NCBI RefSeq assembly: GCF_037975245.1
Contig: NC_092579.1
Coordinates: 3,560,001-3,624,000, forward strand
DNA length: 64,000 nucleotides
Direction: 5' to 3'
Source of the DNA: Apostichopus japonicus
Taxonomy: Eukaryota > Echinodermata > Holothuroidea > Aspidochirotida > Stichopodidae
The position numbers and the translations under genes were made by a program. The number at the start of each line of letters is the position of its first letter. Position 1 is the stretch's first letter. The notes beneath the pieces are model-generated. The model did no database searches. It worked only from the letters and a program-made list of their open reading frames with translations, and was not told where the DNA came from. Shown piece by piece: positions 12,201-24,200 of this stretch.

Positions 12201-15200
12201 CTTCAATGATCCCATGACCATACCCCATCCATTCTCAAATCCCAGATCCATCCCCGATCATAATTTGAAAGAAAACATATATAAACAGATAATAATAATA
12301 AATGAGACTTATATAGCACCAAATCAGTAGACAAAAGCCATTGCTCAAGGCACTTTACAAAGAAAACAGATTAATTTACAAAAGAACAAGTGAAAAGATG
12401 GGTCTTAAGTAGACTTTTGAATGTAGAAAGTTTAGAGCATGTTCGAATGTGATCTGGTAAATTGTTCCAGAGATAAGAGCCAGATCAATCAAACTAATAC
12501 ACCATGTAACAGTAAACCACTAATATATGAGCAGAACTGTAATATAAATGTCAGTAATTGTATTGTTAAACACATGTACTACATATCAGACTTGCAGTAC
12601 AAGAGCACAATGGCATGAGTACAAGTAGGTCTATTCTTGGTATGAGTACCATTTCATGATTGGTTAGAAATTAGTACTTGATATTGGCTCAACATGCTTT
12701 GGATAGTCACCCGGTTGCAGCCAGTTGGGACAATTTCCTAATTAATGCTAAAACCTCTTTAAACTGTACTCCAATATCATGCTCTCAAAGTACTCCCATT
12801 GACAGTACAAACAGTTCCTAACCTTGATCTGATAGAAACATGATATTCGTACTGCTCATACTGACAATATAAGTGCTCTGAAGCGGAATATGACACTACA
12901 GTATTAAAGAAAAACTTGTCCCAACTGGGTGCACAGTTGGGACAATTTTCTCTACACTGTAAAGTCATGTCCAGCTTCAGAGCACTCATAGTGTCAATAT
13001 GAGCAGTATGAATATCATGTTTCTATCAGATCAAGGATAAGGAACTGTTTGTACTGTCAATACGAGTGCTTTGAAGAATGATATGGGAGGACAGTTTAGA
13101 GAGGTATTAGCATTAGGAAATTATCCCAACTGGTTGGGATAGTATATGAGACTATGAATATTCATCATGGGAAGCAAACACTGTTTTGTTGGGACAGATT
13201 TCTAATGCTAATAGCACTTTACACTGTCCTCCCATATCATGCTTTAAAGCACTCATAGTGACAGTATGAACAGTTCTCAACTTTAACCTGACAGAAACAT
13301 GATATTCATACTGCTCATACTGACAATACGAGTGCTTTGAAGCATGAAATGAAAGTACAGTAGATAAAAGTATTGTCCCAACTGGGATGGCAAGTGCATC
13401 CTTACTACTCTTCGACAGTCAGTTAACATAGCATCTTTCACTTCCTTTTCAAGGTTGCAAACGATTGTCCAGATTTGAAGAAAAAAATGCTTGTATCATC
13501 AAAAGGACACAGCAGGTCTGTATTAACTATCACCTTTCACAGATGTCATTATGCATCGTTACTACTTGTTTGTTTTAATGTCATTCTCATTTGGATGTGC
13601 TTGTTATTGTGAATGTGATATTACAGTCTCTATAGTCAGACTGAATTTGGAAGTAAAGTAGAAAACATAATTTCTAACAGCATGTTTGTTTCAGTAGCTA
13701 TTTGATGTAGAACTACAAGCATGTTCTCAGATTGTTATTTCTGCTGTATATTAGTATTTTGAGTACAAAGTTGTTTCAAATTTCATGCAAGATGTTTCAT
13801 CACACTTCCTTGACATGCTAGGAAGCCAGTTTGTTAGACGTATCAGTTGTTTTGCAATTTCATAATATTGTATGTTTTGCTGTTGTTGCTGTTATATTCA
13901 GTCTTCTTGTCCTTTCATCCAATTTAATAATCCCCCTCACCCTCCTCCATCTGTCAGTTGAGCAATATTTAATTTGAGAAAAAAGCAAAACAATTGTTCA
14001 CTTTACATTGCAGTTGTCCGATGTTTGTGATTTGCACGTTTGTGTTTTGCTTTATTTTTACCAAATTTTATGCAGGTCGTCTTGGATGGATTACCATGAA
14101 AGCTTTGAAAAAGCTTCTCATTTACACAAGGTATTTAAACTTTTCTTTTGTTTCATAACAAGAAACTGTTACTATGAGTTGTTTTGTAATTTAAGTGTTT
14201 TGTAATGTTACTGTTTTTTAATGTAAGTGTCTTGTAATGTTACTGTTTTGTAATGTAACTGTTTTGTAATATTACTGTTTCTTAATGTAACTGTTTTGTA
14301 ATGTTACTGTTTCTTAATATAACTGTTTTGTAATGTTACTGTTTTGTAATGTTACTGTTTTTTAATTTAATTGCTTTGTAATGTTTGTGTTTTTTATTGT
14401 TACTGTTTGTAATGTAACTGTTTTGTAATGTTACTGTTTTTTAATGTAACTGTTTTGTAATGTTACTGTTTTGTAATTTAACTGTTTTGTAATGTTTGTG
14501 TTTTTTATTGTTACTGTTTGTAATGTAGCTGTCTTGTAATGTCTGTTTTGTAATGTAAACTGTTTTGTAATTGTAACTGTTTGTAATGTTACTGTTTTGT
14601 AATGTTACTGTTTTGTAATATTACTGTTTTGTAATGTTACTGTTTTGTAATATTACTGTTTTGTAATGGTAAATGTTTGTAATGTTACTATTTTGTAATA
14701 TTACTGTTTTGTAATGTAACTGCTATTGTAGGTTCTTGATTCTCACATCAGTCATGATCTGCCCTAGCTTGTGCCTTAAAATCAGCTGGTTGCATTTACA
14801 TTGTTACAACTTCCCCACGTGTAGAGACACATGAACATAAGCTGATTGTTTGCAGCACTGTACCAACATATGTTCAAGGTTTGTTATTTCACCCCAACGA
14901 ACAAAAGCACTTTCCTAAACAACCTTGGCATACATATGGCCTTATATAGCAGAACTACCTCTATCTATCCTCCTGTTAAACTTACACTTTTGAAGTAAGT
15001 GGTTTGCATTTGCAAACAGGGGTAACAGTGAAGGTTTCCAGAAGCAGGGACCACTTTTTAGGGGCCAGGCTTTTCAGAGGACCTAGGGGAACCAGCTAGG
15101 TAATCTTGTTAGTACACTGCTTTATTGTCACAGCAGATGTTTAAAATCTGGAACTTTACACAATTTCTGCCATCTGCTGGTAGCAGACTTACATAACAAT

Positions 15201-18200
15201 AACCAATCTGTGTATAAAATATATATATATTCTGGACTGAATGTTTCATTTACATAAACTGTTCAGCATTGTTAAACTGCTAACTCTAACCTCTGATAAA
15301 AAGAGTAAACTTTAAAGAATTAAAAAAAAAAAAACATGAATATGAGTATGCCAGAAATTATGGTTATAAGGCATTAAAAAGTTATCAAATTGAGGTCAGA
15401 AAGCTTAACTTTATGGCAATGTTTGTTTTTGGTCAAACAGTTTTATTATTTTGTATCTCCTTTTTTAAGATTGTTTACTGTTTGCTATTAAATCTGCAGT
15501 TTATTCATGTCAGTAAGATATCAGTTAAAATAATGCTTTGTTGGCAATGCTTACAGTGCATGCAGCTTGATATTGCACGTTTTCATACCCTCAATGCTAT
15601 GAATTCATATTTGAGGACCAGACTTGTAATAAGACTTGTTAAAACTGATTTGTCCCTTGTATTTTCTGTTACTTGTCATTCAGCCTCTGAAGAAGATCTT
15701 GCTAGGATAAAAACGTCAGGCCCACTCACTTGTACACATTCTCTTACACAGGCTCTTTAGTGAATAAGCAGTTTGCTAACAGTTTTTAGTTTTATTAGGA
15801 TATATAAATGTGACAAGTTTCCAAGGGGAGTTCCAAAGTATTTTTCTGTCTCTATAATTAACTTCATATTTATTATACTTTATCCCTATTTTTATTTTTT
15901 TGGTTTCAGAATGTGAAAACGCTCAGCGATGACACATTTCTGGCTTTCTTTACGAGTGGCACCACTGGCAAACCCAAAATGATAGAACATTCACACGCTA
16001 GTGGCAGCCTGGGGCACATTGTGACTGGGAGGTAGGTAAATAATAAGCTGATATCATTATGAATTATGAAGGATATGTTCAACTAATACTAACTTCTGAC
16101 CAGACATCTAAATGCTACCACTAAAAGTGAGACATTAAAGATTCCTCCTGACTTGTCTTTCTGCATTTTAACAAGTGGCAATATGTGGTTTGCATAGCCT
16201 CTACATATACTCACAATGCCTTTGTTCTAGTGGGTATACTAACTATGGGTTTTTTAGTGCAAGTACTTCTTCTCAGACAACACAGTGGGATCAGCTGGTA
16301 GTTAAACTAATCCCATGACTTCTTTTTGCAAAGCCTTTAGTTAAGATCTGAAGGCCACCTGAATATATTACCAGCAAGTTTTGGCGACACAAGGTCACAT
16401 GCTCAGGCATTTAATGGTAGTCCCTTGGAAAATTTCTATTTAATTTTACCCTTTTGCATCTTGGCTTATATTTTTTGTCTTCTGTGTTAGCTGTTAATTT
16501 CTTTGGGAGGGACCAAAATTTAAAAAATTGTAATAACTCTACAAGCTTAAATCAGATTATATGCAAACTTGGAATACAGTTGTTGGTTAATAGCTGGTAC
16601 ATGTGGGCATAAATATTATGATATAGTGTGATGACATACAACACTTTAATATTCCACTAAGCAAAGAACCATATAGTGCCTGTAGGGCTCTTGTTAAAGT
16701 GGGTGAACAGCAGGTGTTTTCTCCTCTAATGTGACCCATCTACAACCTTTCATTTAATCTCACCTCTTCCTCCTCCCCTCTCCCTTACACAGTATTCAGT
16801 ACTCATTAAAAACAAATTAGTTAATGGAAAAACAGACCCATTGATATACAAAACTTAAAATTTCATATAATAATAATAATAACTAAATAAAGTGGCCACT
16901 TATAACGTGTCAAATCTGTCAACTTGACACTCCTGGCTCAGGTCAAGAGAAAGATTTTAAACTATACAATACAGATTCGGCATGAAATAAAAAGTAGCAA
17001 TATAGAGTTAATCAAACATAGTTAAGCGTTGACAAAAAGGATAGTTTTCCGTTGAGACTAGAAGTGGGTGAGGTAGCTTTCCTGCCAAAGGCTAGGAGGT
17101 AGTGAGTTCCAGAGGGATGGCCCAGATGCAGAAAAGGAAAGATGTCCCCAAGAGTGTTGTATAAGGATACCAATTGTCATATATTTAGCCTCCAGTACAC
17201 AATGTGATATGTTAAGTGAATCTTTTACAAATCTCTGGTATTTTTTTTATTTACAAATCTCCGGTAGAACGTGGTGGCCAATTGGCTAAGGCGTCGAACT
17301 CGTGATCCAAGGATTGCTGGTTCGATTCCTGCCTAGTTCATTACGTTGTGTCCTTGGGCAAGATGCTTTATCTCACTTGCCCCCCTCCACCCAGGGGATA
17401 AATGGGTACCTGTGAGGTAACTTGTCATTGAGCACAGTATTGATTATGATTATTATTATTTTTACTTGAAGGTACTGGCTGGATGCTGTCCCCACGGATG
17501 CCGTCTGGTGTCTCTCTGACACTGGCTGGGCCAAGGCTGCCTACGGTAACCTCTATGGGCCATGGATACAGGGGGCATGCGTCTTTGTTCATCATTTACC
17601 AGCGTTTGACCCCATCAAAGTTTTGGAGGTGAGAAAGAATGTGTATGTTATAATACATTAGTAATGATTAAGTACAAGAAACCTTCCATATCAGAATAGG
17701 GAAACATTTTCCAAAGCATAATAAAACAGTGAGAGTTAATAGAAGAATCAACAATGTGATGAAGGATGTATTTATCTGGATGTTTGTAGTGTCTGATGTC
17801 ACTGGTGAGGAGCGATGGATTTGCAGTATGTGATTCCATTGGTGAAGAGAGGGAGGTGGAAGGGGGAAGGGCTGTATTAAGGTTACAAGTTAGGTTATTC
17901 ATTGATAGTATTGGTGAGAGCTATGTGGAATCTATGTACTTAAATTTATACCTTTCACATAATATCAAAACAGAGTGTCACTATGTGAGCTCATGTTTGT
18001 TTAGATTTAGTGACCGTCCAGCACTTACCATTTGATGTTACAGACCTTACAGAGGTATCCTATCACAGTATTCTGTGCTCCACCAACCGGATATCGTATG
18101 CTAGTACAGCATGACGTAGCAAGGTATAAGATGAATTCTCTGCGACATTGTTTGGCGGCTGGAGAACCAACGGTATGTGCCTCTCTGTTTCTGCATATCT

Positions 18201-21200
18201 GTTTGTTCATTGGTTGTCCATTCACGCATTTGAACTAAAATTGCAAATGTTTTCCTTAACTGAATAATTTAGAGGGTAATTAATTGGTCTGGGAATGTTA
18301 TAGCAACTTTGCAACTAATACTTAGGATATTTTTAGAAGAACTTAAATGGAAAATGGAATTGACGCTGTGAATTTTTCTGAACCTGTTGTACCATATAAA
18401 ACATGTTATACGAAGAGCCATGGTGTGACCATTTTGGTAGTAAATTTATATCCAAGGCTGAATTTCAACAGTGAAGGAAAGTTTGGTAGACACAAAACAA
18501 ACAAACAAAATATCCTTCAAAACAAGCACCATTTATTAGAAAACTAAGATTTGTTTTTGGGGTGTACCAAAAAGGGAGAAGGTGGTACCTTAACACCCCT
18601 CATTGCACCAAACACCATGTCTCTTTTGTCATATATACTAACATTTGCATTGCTTAGAACTTAATCCTATAAGACCAAGGCAAACTTTGCATCAACTGGT
18701 AAAATGAGGTAAGACTATTCCAGGATTTTTGAAATCTAAGAACCATATTAGCTTTTCTTTTTTATCCTGAAAGTTTTGGCATTCCATTTTATAGGTTATG
18801 TGTGTGTTTCGGTAAAGAGCAAACCTGACATGAATATTGTATTTTCATGACTTAAAAAAGCTAACATGATTCTACATGACTAAAAAAAACAAAGATGACT
18901 CTACATAACTCAAAGACCTCTGAGATGACTCTACAGGACTCAAAAAATCTAACATGACACTACATGACTACAAAAATCTGAGACGAAACTACAGAACTCA
19001 AAAAATCTGAGATGACTACATGACTCAAAAAATCTAAGATGACTCTACAGGACTCAATAAATCTAACATGATTCTACATGACTAAAAAAAACAAAGATGA
19101 CTCTACATAACTCAAAGACCTCTGAGATGACTCTACAGGACTCAAAAAATCTAACATGACACTACATGACTACAAAAATCTGAGATGAAACTACAGAACT
19201 CAAAAAATCTGAGATGACTACATGACTCAAAAAATCTAAGATGACTCTACAGGACTCAATAAATCTAACATGATTCTACATGACTACAAAAATCTGAGAT
19301 GACTCTACAGAGCTCAAAAACCTCCGAGATGACTTTACATGACTCAAAAAATCTGAGATGACTAAACATGAATCAAAAATTCTGAGATGATTCTACATGA
19401 TTCAAAAACTCTGAGATGACTCTACATTACTCAAAAAATCTAACATGACGCTACCTGACTCAATAAATCTGAGATGACTCTACATGACTAAAAACATATG
19501 AGATGACTCTACATGTCTCAAAAAACCTGAGATGACTCTACATTACTCAAAAAACCTGAGATGACTCTACATTACTCAAAAAACCTGAGATGACTCTACA
19601 TTACTCAAAAAACCTGAGATGACTCTACATTACTCAAAAAATCGGAGATGACGCTACAGGACTAAACAAAATCTGAGATGAGTCTCCATGATGAAGTAAA
19701 CTTCTTTGATATGACTATGATCCAGAACTTTTGTTTCTTTGTGGTTCTTCTGTGTTTTTCATACCAAACTGTTACTATATTCTCTAACAGAACCCAGAAG
19801 TAATTGAGGCTTGGCAGAGGACGACGAGGCTACGCATCAATGAAGGATACGGCCAATCAGAGACAGTATGTAGTCACACATTATTCACTTGCATTTATTT
19901 CTAATTATTTAATGATTTCAAGATCTTTTCATTTTAAATGAAACCATGCATTTGAGCTGCAAAAAGTGTGTGATAATCTAGGATGCCCATCACATCCCTG
20001 TCCCCTGTCACAAGTTTTATTTCTTCCTGCATTGTTTACACTCGAAATAAAAGGGCTTTATGTAGACAGGTAGATAAAGCAAGTTGTTTAAAAAAAAGGA
20101 TTTGAAAATGTTATCACTCGTTTGATCAATGACATCTGTAAAATATACTTAGGAATGATTTGTGTAAATTTATGTGTTGCAAATCATTTGATGTACCATA
20201 ATTAAACCCGACCCACCAAACTCCCCCAACTTTCTGTCTCCCTCTCCTTTCTGTCCCTCCTTCTGTCCCCCCTTCTATCCCCTTCTCCTTCCCTTCCTCC
20301 CTTCTTTCCTTCCCCTCCCATTTTCTCCCCTTCCTTTGTGAGCTGAAAACATTGTTAAAGGATTATGATTGAACACATGTTTCTGGTGAACTAAGCTTCG
20401 TCCACTGTGGAAGAGGAAAAAATGTACATCTGAGGTAAACTTGAAAGTGGACTTGGAATATTGCTAAATTAGAAATCGACAAAGGAAGTTTATGATATTA
20501 TGCTGACATGTCACAGATTTAATCAATTATGTTGAAGGTGTTATACCTGCATTCTAAATGACAAAGAATTGTACTTTCATATGATTACATGCCAGGCAAA
20601 TTTGTAATGGTCGGTCGGTTGTCCCGGACGACCAAATATCTGTTCAGATTACCAAAATCAGCTTTGGAGGTAGACCCACAGAAGACTAGGTGTTTACAAT
20701 AAATTCAGATTGTATTGTCACTGCATACTGCCAAATAGGTAAAGTGATAAATTAATATCACCCTCCATTACTCTGGAGATACTGAAAGGCAAACAACAGT
20801 GGTGGTAGGGCCTACCATCCACCCAAAGGGGAGTTTTTCTGGCCCAAACCAGTATTCTCTTCACCAATGTACGCATTTCTCTTACAGTGTACATATTGAT
20901 CATTCTTTGATATTTTGCTGCATTTTTAGGGACGACCAAATTTGCTGGTCGGACAACCAAAAAGTCAGACCCGGTTTATCCTGTGGGACAACCAGAAAAA
21001 AATTCTAATCAATTTGCCTCCATATGATTCACACGATTACATCATTTAACTATTCTGATACTCCGCAGACCTTATTAATTGGTATGTACACAAAGATGAG
21101 AAACCGCCTATTCGCGATACTGTGAAATAGGCGGTTCGAACAAAGTAGTTTCGAGGAACTACTACCTGAGAAAATAACGTTACGCTAATAAAAAACGAAC

Positions 21201-24200
21201 ACATGGGCATGAGTTGCACACTATAAACAGCCCCCAAACTCCCTTCCCTATAAGAAAGGATACTTATCAGGCTGTAATAGGCTGTTGAAACGCTCAGAAA
21301 TCCAATAGGATGTAAAGAAGGTAATAATCCAATGTAATCCGGGCAGTTTTAGAAAGATTTGAATCCACTATGAAAACGCATGAGTAAACACTTTGGATGC
21401 TAGAATGAGAAGGAAGGGCATTGACCAGATAGGACTGGTCACTGAGGTTGCACAGTGTTAAAAGATTACCAGGGCATACTAGACACGGTAGAATGAGGTG
21501 CTAATGTTGTGGGGAGACAGGTAGGCGGGTCACTTGTAAATATATAAACCAGTAAGTTTTATCATTTCTGATACTCCGCAGACCTTATTAATTGGTATGT
21601 TCAAGTGCCTGCAGTTCCAACCTGGGTCAATGGGTAAGGCTGTTCCTGGAGCGAATGTAACAGTAGTTGGTGATGATAGATGCACAGAGTTACCACCAGG
21701 AGAAGAAGGTAATATTGGTGTTGCTCTGAAGCCCAGGGGTACAGCTGGCCTATTTAAGGGGTACATGGTGAGTGCCAAAATTGATGTCATTCCATGTATT
21801 GATGGATGATAAAGGTAATATTGTAACTAACTACACACAGTAGTTAAGATGCTATGCACAATAGCATGCAATCTAAAAGGCATTTCAAGACTTTTTTCAA
21901 GTAGGGATGTATTGAACTAAAATACACACATTAAACATAATATGCTCAATAGCATGCTATATACAAGGCATTTCAAGACTTTTTCAAGTAACGATGTATT
22001 GAACTAAAATCATGCTATGCTCAATAGCATGCTATATACAAGGCATTTCAAGACTTTTTCAAGTAACGATGTATTGAACTAAAATCATGCTATGCTCAAT
22101 AGCATGCTATATACAAGGCATTTCAAGACTTTCTTCAAGTAGCGATGCATTGAACTAAAATACACACATTAAAGATGCTATGCTCAATAGTATGCTATAT
22201 ACTGGGCATTTCAAGTAGCCATGGTAAAAGTCTGCCCATTTTGTATAATTTTCTTTTCATAAAACAAATTAGAATTTTGTCAATATTGAGGTTTATTTGT
22301 TGTCTGAATTTGTTTGTAAACCTGTTTGATATACTTTGGCTTGATTGCGAATGAATTAATTTCATTTACAGAATGATCCGGCCAGGACTGTTGATGTTTT
22401 CTCCAAAGATTATTACCTGACAGGAGACAGAGCCTACAAGGATGAAGATGGTTATTTCTACTTTGTTGGTAGAGATGATGATGTGATATCATCAGCAGGG
22501 TAGGAGGAAATTCTCTACATTCAGAGAAGAGAGAGTGGGGGGGGGGATGGGGGAGAGGTTGGTTGATGAAGACAACATATAAACTAGAGAAAATATATTA
22601 GAGCTTGGTGATGAAACTGATCATGCAGTTTCAATCTATCTATCCACATAGGTAAAAACAGTCATTTGCATTAGCAGTGTGTGGTCTTCCTGCCATGGTG
22701 GTACAGAAGGACAAGTGACATTGTTAATCGTGTTCTAAGGAGTGTTTATAGGCCTCACAACATGATTTCAATTTTACAACTTGAATTTCAACACTCGCCA
22801 AAGGCCGAGCTGTAACCTTTCACAGATAGAACACTAGCATATGCCCAAATATATCACGATTGGATTGAATGGGGAAGAGTGTAGTCCTTAGATGTGGGTC
22901 AAGTTTGCCCTCTTTCTAAGAGCCTTATGTTTCCTGTGCATGTTCAGTTCTATTTGTGGGATTATTGCTGGAAGGGGTGGGAGGAGACTTGGTGGACAAA
23001 AGGGATCCATAAATGCATTTGGTGTGAAAAGTTGGGATAATATAGGGATTGCATAGGGGAGAAAGATTTGAATTTCAGTAAACTATAGTTAAGGGACATG
23101 TGCATACTCACCGATGCAAACATCATGTTATACTACTATTTAACATATCAGCAGGTTGCATTGGTTTTTTACCCCGACAGATATCGAATTGGTCCATTTG
23201 AGGTGGAGAGCGCCCTGCAGGAGCACCCTGCAGTGGTAGAGTCAGCAGCTGTTGCTGCAAAGGATTCTCTTAGAGGAGAGGTTAGTTCAGAAAAGGGGGG
23301 GGGGGAGAAGGGGATTTATTATCTTTAATGAAAGGAAAAGAATGGTGCCCAATGGTTATTTATTCCAAGGGGTCTTATTTATTACTCTTGTTTTACATTT
23401 TATGCAAGAAGTAGATTAATGTGGGTTGTGTCTCCCACCCCCCCCTTCTCCTTTTCCCTATCCTCACATATTACCTTTCTTTCGATAGCAATTCATTTTA
23501 TTATCTGTATATTGATCACTAATTCATTTCCTTTGCAATTCCACCCATCTACACCACCCTTTCACATATGTTCTACTTTGTTTGTTTTTCACATAATTGA
23601 TTTTTTTTGCAGGTGGTTAAAGCTTTTATAACCTTAGCAGATGGTTTTAAAGACAGAGAACCAGAAGAGCTAAAGAAAGAGTTACAAGACCATGTAAAGA
23701 ATGTTACAGCTCCTTACAAATATCCCAGACAGGTGAGAGATCATTCAAACATATACCTTTATGTAAAATGAACATTTGAAGATATCATCTCCAAAAATAA
23801 ATACAAAATTTGGCATATATTATAGTTGAAAGATACATTTTACAAAAAGAATTTGTGTTACCGTTATACATCTTTGAGAAAAAGACCGCTCGGTACTTGA
23901 AATAATATGGTATTTTTACTTCAGTGTACAAAAATTAGCACCAGGAACATTTGAATTATGTGTAAACTTCAAGTAGTTTGTGTATTTCAATTGCAGGGAC
24001 AGAAAATGTCTATATGGGATAATACTGTTATTTTACTTCATTCGAGACATTTAATTTGATGTGTTACAACCACTCAGGACTCTTAGATTGAGAAGTAATC
24101 AAATTATGTGTGAATATGGAGTGGTTTGATTAGAATCATGCAAATGAACAATTCGATGCAAATATGCAACTTGTGTTATAGATACTAAAACACACAACGC

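Noticed and set aside
18846-19690. A CRISPR array, because of regularly spaced repeats
   Set aside because: The units are contiguous and degenerate, without unique spacers, and lie in an animal intron, so it is a minisatellite.
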